Below the pieces are notes generated by a model. The model worked only from the letters and a program-made list of their open reading frames with translations, ran no database searches and was not told where the DNA came from. The translations under genes and the position numbers were made by a program. Source: Hirundichthys speculiger (Eukaryota > Chordata > Actinopteri > Beloniformes > Exocoetidae). Taken from it: 64,000 nt of DNA. Positions 1-12,300 of this stretch are shown piece by piece (within the stretch, counting starts at the first letter, position 1; each line of letters opens with the position of its first letter). The stretch covers positions 124,001 through 188,000 of the forward strand of contig JAGFBZ010000721.1 in the NCBI GenBank assembly GCA_018398805.1, read 5' to 3'.

Positions 1-807
1 AGAAAATGGTAAACGGGCGTGAAGGTAAAGATGGCGGCTCATCGTGCCGTCTGAACAAACCATTTACAAGTGAGTGATACTGTACGTGCAGAGTGGCTCT
101 ACTATCAAACTGTACATGTGAGTGTCACCCCCCCCCCCCCCCCCCCCAATGCCGAGGCGGAGTGCATTAGTCTTCTGTGTCATGGCAGGAGAGGATGTTG
201 GGGGGGGGGGGGTTGGCTGTGGGCGAGGTGGGAGTGAGGTGCTGCGGCGAGGAAGTGTACTCGCCGCAGTACACGCAATCTGTCGGGTGCTGCTGCCACA
301 ATGGAGGCTGCTAATGCCGTCAACCTGCCTGTCCGCTTCATGACACACACACACAAACACACACATACGTGACCAAGACTCTCGCCCACATGCTTGAGAA
401 CATACATCTGCCCCGGAGGATACCGTCGCTCTCACAAAAATAAACACAGCATGCACACTGACAGACATACCTGCCTCCATGTGAGATTAACGCTCTGTAC
501 AGGACTGACTTACCTCTGCAGAGCTTCTTCTTTCTCTGCGGCGCTCACTTCCCTTTCATCGTCTCATTCTAACCCTCCTCTCATCATCCATCATCTCAAA
601 GCTGCCTAAAATATACCTGCACAGCTAAGATGTTCACTGAGACCTTCAATGCAGGTACAAATGTTTCGGTTTGATCGTCTCTGACTGTTTCGTTACACAA
701 GACAAAACAAAAAAAAGACTAAACAGGTGTACATATGAAATGACAAAAGCCTTTTTGTTGTCGTTTACCTCAATTTCATTGAACGTGCTGACTTAAATGT
801 GGGAGTA

Positions 808-1624
808 CAGTAATCCCTCACACTTTGGGGTTAATAGGGGCTGTGACCCCCCCACGAATGGTGAAAACTGCGATGTGGATGTACATGTACATACAGTATA
901 CATGTACATGTACATGTACATGTACATATATATGTACATACAGTATACATGTACGCACGTACGCAAAATCTACGGAGCCTACACTCGCTTTGACGCTCTC
1001 TCCTTTCTGCATGGCTGACGAAGATCTTGATGATGACGAAGATTCTTGATGATTGATGGTAATGAAGATGTTGGATTGCCTGTGCAGGTGTGAAGTATGG
1101 AATGTGATACCTGCACAGGTGCTGAGGGAGAGCTTTACTGCTCTCCTGAGGACGTTTCCTGGTCCTCGCATGCGACCGCGGCGTAGGATTGCCCCGATTT
1201 CAACTTATCCAGAAGTTCCACTTTTTTGGCAATTGTCATCATTTTGCGACAGCGTTTCGGCTCTCCAGAGGCACTTGGCGGTGGGGCGGCGTCCTTTGGG
1301 ATCCATTTTGTCTTTAAAACGGCACTAAACCTTTGTCTCATGAGAGCAAGAGATGGGAGATGCGGGGACGCGTGGCAGCCAATCAGCGTACAGACGACCG
1401 ACGGCACAGTAATGCCGTGATAGCAGCCAATCACAGGCCTCGATTTTCGTTCATGGGCCTCCCCTGTCGGCTCTTGTTGCTTCCTGAGACTCGTTCTTGA
1501 TGTGATGTGTTTCACTTCAGCCTCGCGCGGTCCGTTTGAATTTTTTTCAATTTTTTTTTTCTCCGATGATTATTTCTAAAAACCTCCACGATGTACTGAG
1601 ACCACGAAGTGTGAGGGATTACTG
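808..1624 (-). mobile_element. pogo/Tigger-like DNA transposon remnant
   Basis: Terminal inverted repeats begin CAGTAATCCCTCACACTT at both ends and TA dinucleotides flank the element. Between them, the minus strand near 1160-1235 encodes KKVELLDKLKSGQSYAAVA. That resembles the CENP-B/pogo-type N-terminal helix-turn-helix of Tigger/jerky transposases. The rest of the transposase is absent. A tandem run of ATGTAC units lies at about 881-950. Confidence 0.7.
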
Positions 1625-1633
1625 TATAGATCA

Positions 1634-2045
1634 CATGTGTCAAACACAAGGCCCGCGGGCCAAATGTGGCCCGCCACGTCATTTTATGTGGCCCTCGAGA
1701 GCTTGGACATTATTGGCTTAAATTTTAAACCAATGTTTTAAAACTTAAAATAAGCTTACACCGCTTTAAAGTGCATATTGACAATAAACTACATCTCCCA
1801 TCATGCATTTCATCGTTAACCCACAACGATAACGGCAGCTATGAGCAAGACGATTTTTCAGAACTGATGGACTTAAGAAAAACCTTTTACTAACTAACCA
1901 CAACATGTCCAAGAAGAGAAAAATTGATCCACAAATGTATAACTTTTGTGTAATGTGTGTCAGTCGTGAAAGAGTTTAATCTACGTCGGCATTTTGAGAG
2001 CAAACACGGAGCTAAGTATGCTAAATCTCATATGCTATGAGATTA
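1634..2045 (+). mobile_element. Truncated hAT element with start of a BED-finger transposase
   Basis: The terminus CATGTGTCAAACACAAGGCC and the adjacent subterminal sequence match, inverted, the element at 49347-50019. From about 1905 the plus strand reads MSKKRKIDPQ and, after a frame disruption, FNLRRHFESKHGAKYAKS. That resembles the end of a BED zinc finger of SCAND3/ZBED-type hAT transposases. Confidence 0.7.
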
Positions 2046-2159
2046 AAACAAATCATAGTAAATTCCCTTATTTGGCAAGTTTTTTTCATTGTAGGTATCT
2101 CTACTGAAGTCACCAAACATGGTATTTTGCCCAGTTAAGGTTTTAAGTCCGTGACAGCA

Positions 2160-2720
2160 CTATCAGAAGAAGACGGAAGGGCTGCCGGGAGACAGCATTT
2201 CTGTCTAAAACCAACCGAGGTTAGCAAAACTGCACCTGAACAAACCACGAGAACAGAGAACAGAGTAGAGCTGCACATCAGCGGAGACGCCTCTTATTTA
2301 GCATCAAGCACGGCGGTGGAAGGATGACAATTAGGGTGTCGTCGTGCAGCTACAGGACCTGTGAGGCCATCTGTCCAACAGCTAAGGCAATCATCTGAAG
2401 CACACGTGCAAGTCTACGCCGGAGTGATGAGGCTTTGGTAGCGGCGCGATCAAAGCCCGGACCTCAACCCAACTGAACCGTCGAGGCAGGACCTTAACAC
2501 AGCTGTGCTCGAACGACGCCAAGAAAGTCTCATTGAACTGCAGCGGCGCGATCCAGAAGAACGGGCCACAGTTCTTCCACAAAAATGTGACAGACTTGTG
2601 TAGTCGCACAGGAAATTACCACTTGGAGTTATTGCTTCTAAGGGTGGCTCGACAGGCTAATGAATTACAATTGCTCGTGTAATTTGTTTTCTTCTTTTTG
2701 GCCTCGTTCTTGTTAGACAA
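2160..2720 (+). pseudogene. Tc1/mariner transposase remnant
   Basis: Plus-strand sequence matches, in broken frames, a common fish Tc1-type transposase: a KHGGG-like segment near 2308, VRPSVQQL-like near 2362, a SPDLNPTE-like segment near 2455-2480 and the C-terminal VIAAKGGSTS-like end near 2625-2660. Stops and deletions break it. Two further fragments of the same kind lie at 6600-7980 and 42600-43230. Confidence 0.65.
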
Positions 2721-3557
2721 TAATGGAACAGTGAAAAAACCTTTATAAGTTGGTCATCTGAGGTTGCATCGGCTTCATACTGAGACTCGCTTCTTGTTAC
2801 ATTCTTCAACACGTTCTGTGATGGATAGTGTGCAGAGTAACGAAAAACCGCATGATGAAAAGGTACAAATAAACTATAGTAAACCAGAATCCACCGAAAC
2901 TGCATTTCAATCAGATCTGAAACAGCCTGGGTTGTTTTTCAATGAGCTAAAAGATCATTTTCACCTGGTTTCCACTCTGTTTCCACTGAGATCTGAGGTT
3001 CAGGGGAGATTAGTCAGACTGAGTCCAGTGAAGTGTGCTGCTTCCCTGACAGTCCTGGCTGGAGGGTTGGCACTGCTGCCCCGGTCCGGCTGTCACAGGA
3101 GGACGTGCGCTTCAGTTGCATGAACTCGACATCCGTCCGTGCTACACGCTTGAAGAAGGTTCATTTGTGCCTTACAGTGTAACAGGAATAGCTGCTGGAG
3201 CAACCATTTCAGTGGCACGACTGAAGTTAACAGATTTTATTAGTTGATTTTTTTTTTATGATTAAACTTGAGATGTATGAGACAGAGAGGCAGAAATAAA
3301 TTACTGGGAAAACTCCCAGAAGGTCTCATTTCTGCCCCTGAACTCTGGTAAGCTCCTGGTTCCTTCCAAACAAAGGGGGCGGGGCCACTAACGAACCAAC
3401 CTGAATGACGCCACGGCAGAGAAAAAGATGGCTGCTGCTAAAATTAAACATGAGAGACTCGTATCTGTTTGTGCAGAAACGCCTCCAATCCTGCTTTACA
3501 CTACTGGAAAGATTTTTTTTTTTTTTTTCCTCTTCGAGTACCATGACTACACAGGAC
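2720..3557. other. Intergenic or intronic sequence, nothing recognised
   Basis: Left of the last FCHO2 exon seen. An open frame of 119 codons at 2764-3123 on the plus strand has no recognisable domain and no exon-like borders. A T-run occurs near 3511. Confidence 0.5.
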
Positions 3558-4724
3558 TAGGGGTGAGTATTGGCAAGGACCTCGCATGGGTCACGATACG
3601 ATATTATCGTGGTGTCACGATATATTGCGATATTCTACCCAGTTAATATCAAAATTAAAAGTAGAGATGAAAAATCAAGTTGCTGTATATGTTCATCAGA
3701 TGATATTGATCATTCAGAGGACAAATTGAGTCAAAACCACCGTATTTTCCGGACTATAAGCCGCTACTTTTGTCTCACGCTTTAAACCATGAGGCTTATA
3801 CAGAGATGCGGCTTTTCTATGAATTTTTCTTCAGCCCTCGGGGGGCGCTCTAGCAGGAAGTGCAAAAACCAAAAAACAAATCAAGTAATTTAAGATTATT
3901 CTGTTTTTGTTCAGTAGCCTATGTTGGCTATGCTACTCTACATTCATTTTGTGAGCATCAATACCTGTTATTATTGGACAAACTAACTAATCCAGGTGTG
4001 TCTGACCATTGTAGGCGACTCGGACACACCTGGATTTATCAGTTTGTCCAGTCAGTTTTTGTTGGTTCTCCAGTGGATTTCAGGGTTCTGAGCGGACCCG
4101 CCACAGAGGTAAGGTTTTAATCTCAGATGCGGACCGGACACAGCGTGGAGCCAGCAGGTCCGTGATCCGGCTCCAAAGCGGATCTGGCACTAAGTGCAAG
4201 TGGACTCTGATACGGGTCCGTTTCACGGGTCTGTTCCGGATGTCTTTGCTATGTGGGGGGGTTTCAGTACACAGGAGGAGGAAAAATCAGTTCAGGTATA
4301 TGAATAAACACTTACGGTACAAAATCTCTCGATGTAAATATCTTATTTCTCAGCCTGGATACCGGCGGTTTATAGTCCGGTGCGGCTTATATGTGACAAA
4401 ATATATATTTCATTTATTATTATTATTATTATTATTATTGAATTTCCCTTTATGGGATAAATAATGTATTTTTCATTTCATTTCATTTCATATTTTAATG
4501 GTTGCGGCTTATATTCAGGTGCGGCTTATAGTCCAGAAAATACGGTATTTGCTTCAAAACAACCTATTTATTGTTTATTATTAGTGTTTTTGCACGTTTT
4601 GCACATGCGTCTAATACATGAATTTTCCTTAAAAAAAAACGATATTAGGAGCTGAAAAATAGATATTATATTGGGCGGCCAAAAATCACGATATATTGCC
4701 AAATCGATTTTTTTCACACCCCTA
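3558..4724. mobile_element. hAT-like MITE (TAGGGGTG family) with a nested insertion
   Basis: The ends TAGGGGTGAG and CACACCCCTA are flanked by 8-bp duplications CACAGGAC and CGCAGGAC. The outer sequence matches copies at 7357, 15784 and 17345. A second element (3740-4545) interrupts it. Subterminal sequence carries CACGATATATTGCGATA-type palindromes. Confidence 0.85.
3740..4545. mobile_element. Nested element with CCGTATTTTCCGGACTATAA termini
   Basis: Inverted termini CCGTATTTTCCGGACTATAA and its complement flank the insert. Comparison with the uninterrupted family shows it went in at a TA, now CA on the left and TA on the right. Inside are further copies of the GCGGCTTATAGTCCGG motif and an inverted pair around 3990-4050. 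A LINE 3' tail (TTTATGGGATAAATAA, about 4436-4465) is followed by TTTCA repeats. Confidence 0.75.
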
Positions 4725-4732
4725 CGCAGGAC

Positions 4733-6216
4733 TGAGCTCCATCACATGCATCTGAGCATCTCACCGCTCGATTCACATTGTAGCGGCGCGTCCCGGCCTC
4801 CTTCCTTCCCCCACCTGAACGAAACCCCACTGAGCGCATGTGTCGACCCGACTGAAAAGTGAGGGAAGACAAATATCCGAACAAAATTTGGGAGGGTGAA
4901 GCTGCTGCCCGAGTGAAAAATCGACCTTAAATGATCAATAAACTGACACGCGAGGACACGCTCTGATGGCTCTTATCTGTCAATGAATATACTGTGTTTA
5001 AGTCTGAATTATTTGTTAAACCTACTGTAAAAAGTGAGCGTGAACAATTTGGGAGAAATTTCATTATGTAATTAGCTTCCCCGTAGTTCTGTTCACTGAT
5101 AATTAGCTGCTAATTGTACATAATTATATATTCCACTGAGAAAGACGGAGCTCACTTTTGTCTTGTTACAAATTAATACACTACATTAGCTCACAAAACT
5201 ATTTTCCAAATAATTTTGTTTGCATAATTCTGTGAAGCTCAACAGTTTTATTTTTTAAAATATTCATTGTTTTGGGGTTTTTTTGTTCCCTTATGATCAA
5301 CTAGTACAAACTGCAGCACCATGAAACCCCACAGAGTTGCAGCTTTTACATAACAATGACTGGATTTTAGAAGCAGATATCCAAGCGGCTTATGTCTCAA
5401 AGAAAAAAAAGAAAAAAGCTAGAATGAAAGGTATCCTGGACGTTAATGAACCGCTTCCCAACTATGCAGCATAAGAACTTTCTGGTGAGGCTTTTGTGCG
5501 TGTTCGACGATTCTCTCATACTCCCATTCCTCATGGGAAAAAAAAAAAAAAAAAAAAAAAAACAGGAAACCCGACGGCTTATTTATTACCAATTCCTAAT
5601 TTCTTGAACAGTTTCAAACTTTCTGGCAGTGTTCTAACTCATTACCAGCATTTATTTGCTGCAGCTCATTCTTTGCAGCTTGCAGCAGGACAGAGCTGCA
5701 CTGAATTATTAAATGGTGCTGCGGCGCCCTCTGCAGGCGGCAGGAGAACTACACCAGCAGCAGGACGTTAATGAAAACAGATCAGGAGTTATTCTGTTTG
5801 GCATTATTAAGCAGCATTGCTAAATAAATACATGAAAATACACCCATGGTTAGCATTAAATGCTGATTTACGTCGTCCTGGATGATGTTTGAAAGCCCAC
5901 CCGACTGGACTTAATGTAATTTTCTGAAACCTAAACACATCTTTCAAACAGACAGCGAGGCCTGTCCAGAACACTATTTGGCAAGTCGTCTGGACTTCTG
6001 GGGCGGTTTTTCGATAGACTGTGATTGAGTTTTGATCAGTTTTTAACTGCTTGGCATAAACGGATAAATAAACCTTTTCCTGCCTCTCGGTTTAATGATT
6101 AGCGAGATCAAAGATGGCAGTAATTGAGATGACGCGGTGAACCCGGCGAGCACAGACCGGGGTCAACGGACACCTATTCCAGCCACAGGAATGTCTGGGA
6201 GCGTGCACACACTTAC
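4733..6216. other. FCHO2 intron 7 side, nothing recognised
   Basis: AT-rich sequence with an A-run near 5540-5562. I found no exon-like segment encoding the expected next part of FCHO2 and no transposon I recognise. Confidence 0.5.
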
Positions 6217-6315
6217 CTCTCCTATGTGAATGTGCGTTTCGTCCACGGACTGCGAGTACACTCGGATGATCTCCTTCATGTGGAGGACGTGGTTCTCTTC
6301 GATGTCTTGGAATTT
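6217..6315 (-). CDS. fcho2: FCHO2 coding exon 7 (residues 201-233)
   Basis: Thirty-three codons: [20 protein letters not shown] followed by [13 protein letters not shown]. The acceptor is TTTACAG and the donor is GTAAGT. The next expected exon (VHEEF... in human) was not found between here and the left edge, so the gene probably continues outside the window. Confidence 0.94.
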
Positions 6316-9300
6316 CTGTAAAACAGATTGATGAAATTTACAGTTACAGTGGTGGCAACGCAGCGGCTCGGTTGCTCCAGATCAAATTAATTTGCGCGCA
6401 GACAGATCTGCGGCATGATGTCAGACTCCGAAAGCAGACATAAAAGCAAATATAAGTCGAGACTCCTCATTCTCACTTCATTGTCATATTGCTGAGACTC
6501 TGCAGGTCTCGTGGCTGCAGCTGCGATCTGCGGCAACAACACGCATGTAGGTGCTTTAACTAGACGTCGGCCCATGAAGGTAGCGTCACGTAGATGTTAG
6601 CGCACCTACTGATCCCAAAAAAATCCTCTAAGGTCTGAGTATAAGGCAAATACAGATAACTTGTCTCATGTATGATCTTTTTATAGTGTCTCACATTGCT
6701 GTGAAGTAATTCTGGCCCGTTCTTTTTTTATAAGATTGCTTCAGTTCATTAAGAGTTTCGGTCATCCGCCCATATGCAGCTCCTTTAAGGTCCCATTTTC
6801 ATTGGTTTGAGGTCTGGACTTCGACTGGGTCAGTCAAGTCTTGCCGGCGTAGATTAGCTGGGGTGCTTCGGATCATTTTCCTGTTGCACGACTCAGTTTT
6901 GAATTAACACATATTGTCCCTAGAACAGTGATTCCCAAAGTGTGGGCCGCGGCCCCCTGGTGGGCCGTCGCGGTACTGCAGGTGGGCCATGAGAGGTCAT
7001 TAAAATTAAACAAATATGTTTTAAACCCTCGATCTTTTTTAAATATGCTTTTAATTACTGTAAAATATTCAAGACATGATTTAAAAACATTAAGAAGTAA
7101 CAAAACAAACCAGTTAAGTGTTATTCTACTGTCAACTTAATATGACAAGTGTCACATTATTTGTTGACCCCTTACATTAATATCAGAACATAGCTTCTAG
7201 TCCTGTATGTTTATCACAGTTGTGATTGAAGGTTTCGGTGGGCTGCTGAGATTTTTCACATTTCAAATTGGGCCTTGGTATTTTGAAGTTTGGGAATGGC
7301 TGCCCTAGAATACTCGGGTATGGGGAAGAATTCACGGCTGACAGCAAGGTGCCCAGTAGGGGTGTGAAAAAAAGGTCGATTTGACAATATATCGCGATTT
7401 TCAGCTGCCCAATATAATACCAATTTTTTAGCTCCTAATATCGATTTTTTTTCTCGATTTTTTCAATACACTAATAATAAACAATAAATAGGTTGTTTTA
7501 AAGCAAATAGTTTTGACTCAATTTGTCCTCTGAATGATCAATATCATCTGATGAACATATACAGCAACTTGATTTTTCATCTCTACTTTTAATTTTGATA
7601 TTAACTAATATCGTATCGTGACCCAAGTATCATGCTACATATCGTATTGCGAGGTCCTTGCCAATACTCACCCCTAGTGCCCAGGTCCTGTAGCTGCAAA
7701 ACGACCCCCATCATCACCCCTCCACCGCCCTGCCTGACAATGGGCACCTCAGTCATGCTTCTATGTTCTCTCATACAGCTCTCTGGTGTTTTTGCTGCTT
7801 CTCTGAGCATTGCACGGTCAGATTTTAAAGTAAATCTGTTACAGCATTGACTCCCAGGATCTGGCAACTGTGAATAAACTCGTGAATAAACCTCTCTCGC
7901 TGCAGGACGACGAACTCCTAATTGTTTGTAAATGGTTCTGTAACGCTTTCCAGATTGACGTGAACTGAGAGTTAATTCCTTCTCGGTGCTGTTTTATCCT
8001 GAACTTGAACATTTCAGAGCAACAAAACTACCAAAACGTCTGTTTTTATGCACGTCGGCGCTACTGCTGATGATCAGTTCATCGTAGGCTGATGATTATC
8101 AGCGCGCAACACATCCTATGGAGACGTAAGGGGGTCCTTAGTATTGGTCACAATTTATTCTTATCGGTTTTGTTCAATAAATATTGCCATGGTAAATACT
8201 TAACTCTAGTCTCTTGGGGTACATCAAGCAAAAGGGAGAATAAATAATCATTAAAAAAAAAAAAAAATCACAAAAAAAAAGGGAGATCAGCCCTCTAAAT
8301 TACAAAAACCTCAAAATACAGAGCCATTAACTGCACGATTTTATCGATTCTGCGATATATATCCATATTTTATCGAGTATCGATTTTTCAGCCGCAGGTA
8401 TCGATATTCTAAGCTTCTTTCAAAACCCCGTGTCCCACCTTTAAAAGCTTGCAAGCAACAATTTGCACTGTTTAAATAAATGAAACTATTTTCTCAATAA
8501 ATCTTTTATTCATTTTGTCCACCATTTGCAAGCTGCCTGTCAGCCATATAATGTGGAATTGATGCTTTCAGTTCAATTAATTCAAACAAAGTCATTGATG
8601 TCACTCACAAGATGTCACCAAAATCACTTTGTCCCTTTAAAATCTTTCGGAAAATTATGTAAATGTATTGTAAGATGAATATCGTGTATCGTATCGTATC
8701 ACGAGATTAGTGTATCGCTACAGCCCTAACGGAGATAGCCAAGATGGAAAAAAATATTTCTGACTTCTAGCGACCGGCGGACACACACTGACAATCAGAC
8801 AAAGAGAACACATGTAGAAACCCCGGTGATGTCAGAGCGCACACATGTTCAGTGTTTATAATATACGCCGTCGAGATGAGCCGTCGACTGTGATCCCGGG
8901 GAGGAGGCACCGCCGCAGCGCTGTTCTCCCGGGGGAAAACAGAAACCCTGATGGATAACTGGAACCAGCTCTGGTGGCGCTGCTGCTGAGGTCCGGGAGG
9001 ATGTGGAGGCCAAATTCTGTTGATCTGATTTTAATTTGGAGTTTATCTAATCAGCCCCTCAGATGGATCCAATCACGGCTTTCCACAACGATTCCGTCAG
9101 AGAGGAAAAAACACAATCTGGAAATGGTGCGGGGCACGAAAACGTGGAACAGACGCGCACCGAACTGACAGATTACACAATTGAGCGTCGCATACCACAA
9201 AGACAGACAATGAGCAGAGTTTGAGAGCGCATATTTCATTAAAGCGCAGAAAAAGCAGCTGACGCCGGTCGTACCTGTGCAGTTTCTGCCATCTTCTGCT

Positions 9301-12300
9301 CAAATTCAGACTTTGCCGTTGCGTATTTCTCCACGTAGGATTTGTAGGTCTCTGTCGCTTTTTTGGCTTTCACGCCAGCCTGTAAACACGTGGAAAACAC
9401 ACAGATACATTTTTATTATTTATTTTATTTAGCCTTTCTTTATACAGTGTGACCTGTTCAATAGTAGATCACAATGAAATGCATATAAAACAATCAATAT
9501 AGTTATAAAAAAAAAAATAAAAAAAACAAAATAATAAATATGTGAACAAATACAGTTAAAAGTGGGAGCGATTCAGCATGAACACACCATAGAAGCTCTC
9601 TCTAAGTCTCTTAACAGTATTTTAAAACTAGCAAGGAGAATCAAACTGGACAGTTTCAGACGCTGCTGAAGCTCGTTCCAGGTTGGGGGGGGGGCTGAGG
9701 AAGAGAAGGGACTCAGTACGGACTGAAGAGATAGAAAAAGTGATGAAGTCCTGGGACCGTAGACTGTAAGTGGACTGATTCTGAGATAGATAAGATGTTA
9801 AGTAAGAGGGCAGCAGACTTAGGATGGATTTGTAAATGACTAAGTACCAGTGTATGGTTCTACGCATAGAGATGACCAGCTGACCAAGGCGTACAGAGTA
9901 CAATTGTGTCATGGGTTTACAACCAGTTATAAATCTCAGTGCACCATGATAAACAGCGTCGAGCAGATGGAGATGATTTGCAGATGCATTCATATACAGG
10001 ACATCACCATAGTCCAAGAGAGGCAAAAAGGTGGTAGAAACCTATGGAGCCCCGTTTGGGTCAAAATTTAATGAATAAATGAGTCTATTATTATGAAATA
10101 CAGGTGTTTATTATTATGAAATATTTCCCATTATTATGATAATGGTTTTGTTTTTCATAAGAATGAGCTTTTACATAATAATGGCTTTGCTTTTCATAAG
10201 AATGATTTGTGTGTCAATCACAGCAGAGAGGGCGGAGCCATTTATGTGATTGGCTGCAGATAAGCAACAGAACAGTGAATATTGATAGTGGGCAAGAGGT
10301 GAAATGTATATACTCCACGCCAGTAGGTGGCAGAATGCACCTCAGTTTACGGTTAAAAGTTGACATCGACTACGAACCGTCAAGGTTTCCCGTAGCTCAG
10401 GCCAAGCTACCATAGCTACAATCGGACTAGGAGCGCACCTTGATGACGCCACGGCCCGCTGCTAACGAGACCTCACGGCCAAAACTAGTCGATGTCAGAG
10501 CGTAGAATGGAGAAGGATCAGCCAATGAGCGTGCAGGTCAACCACTGGTCCCGCCCACTGGCAAAATGTCATTATTATGTAAAAGCTCATTCTTATGAAA
10601 AACGAAGACATTATGTAAAAGCTAATTCTTAGATAAAAAAAAGCCATTCTGAAATAAACGATTATGCATTAAACTAAGATTAAATAATAATAAAAATATA
10701 ATTCATAATAATTAAATTTTTTCATAATAATTGGAAATATTTCATAATAATACACATATATTTCATAATAGTGGGAAATATTTCCAAATAATACACATAT
10801 ATTTCATAATAATGGGAAATATTTAATAATAATAAACATATATTACATAATAATGGCAAACATTTCATAATAATGGATACGTATTTCATAATAATAAATG
10901 CCTGTATTTCATAATAATAGACTCATTTATTCATTGAATTATGACCCAAACAGGGCTCCATAGAAACCAGCTGTTTCCTAACTTTTAAGGAAAAACAATG
11001 TTGGTTCCTGTAAAAAAAACCCTAGTTTTAGTTTTAATTTCTTAACCAAATTGTTAATATGACATTTAAAAGACAGGCCATCATCTAATATAATATCTAA
11101 GTATTTGTAGGAAGATACAAGCTCGACAGGTGCGCCCTGAACAGAGGTAATACAGGGAAGAGCATTGCTTTGGTTTTGTCTGCATTTAGCACCAGTCTGA
11201 GGTGGAACAGGTGGGACTGAAACATGTCAAAAGCAGACTGCAGACGTTCAAAAGCAAGAGCAACAATATAAAATAGTATCGTCCGCATAAAGGTGAACAG
11301 AAGCATTAATATTTCGACCTACATCATTTATGTAATGACCGTCATGCGTGTGAGTGTGAAACAGACGACAGCTTCTCGTTTTCCTGGATCAACAAGAACC
11401 CTTCTGGGTTCAGGTGTTTGTACAGAGATCTGATGTGGGTGCGTGAACGCGGCGTGATGACCTCCCACCTTGTCCACGTCCCTCTGGGTGGCGCCCTCCT
11501 TGCGGAGGCGCTCCTGCTCCACGGTTTTGGCGTTGTAGATCTCCTTGGACTTCTGCAGAGCCTGGGAGATGGCCTGGATGCTCTGGACGGCTTCCAGGGT
11601 TGGTGCCACTTCTTCTTTTGTCTGTGAAGCACACAACCCCCGTTCATTAACTGGTTTAATAGGCCAGTAATACGTGCGAGTCTCTGCCGTCGCTCTATTC
11701 TCGCGCCGAGCGCCATAAACAGACAACACTTGTCCTGGAACACCCTTGTTTATTATGTGACAGAAGAAATAACAGAAACGAGTTCAGCGCAGTCAGAGAC
11801 TCTTTACGGCCGCTCGTAAAATACCATTTCGACTTTTCAGTTTCAATCTCACGCATGCGACACAGAGCTTTGGCGTGGAGCAGCGGAGAGCAATTAAAGC
11901 TATATAACAGCCGTTAAAAAATGTATACAACCCTGCATTTGATCTGAACGACACAGCGCCGGCTCTGTTTTTCCAGCCCAAGATATCAACGTCAAGCATT
12001 AAAGAGAAATATAAACAGCACGTAATGACTTATAATTACGGCGACCACACAGTAAGCCGAGCTGATTTATTTGTTTTACATTATCTCTGAACCCGTGAGT
12101 TATGACGCAGCTGTCCCGCGACGTAAACATCCGCGGGAATAAGGGCAAAAGACAAAAGCTCGTCTGTAATTATCGTCTCGTTTCGACAGCGCATCACAGT
12201 CAGCGCCCATCACTGGATGGTCACATTGAACGCATCGTGGCAGCAAGCTACCCAGGAAGGATAGAGCAGAGGAGTCTGGGAAGGCAACAGCCCTTTTGTT

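Larger units (their letters stand above)
6600..7980 (-). pseudogene. Tc1-type transposon remnant split by two hAT MITEs
   Basis: Minus-strand sequence near 7680-7735 reads [18 protein letters not shown] and near 6620-6900 reads segments like [13 protein letters not shown]. This is the same family as 2160-2720 and 42600-43230. It is interrupted at 6926-7302 and 7357-7676 by two different hAT-like elements, each with its own 8-bp duplication. Confidence 0.6.

Noticed and set aside
500..609. Possible FCHO2 exon ending at a minus-strand donor (CTGCAGAG|GTAAGT)
   Set aside because: The open frame is only about 17 codons long, is preceded by a stop, lacks a pyrimidine-rich acceptor and does not resemble the FCHO2 residues expected after exon 7.
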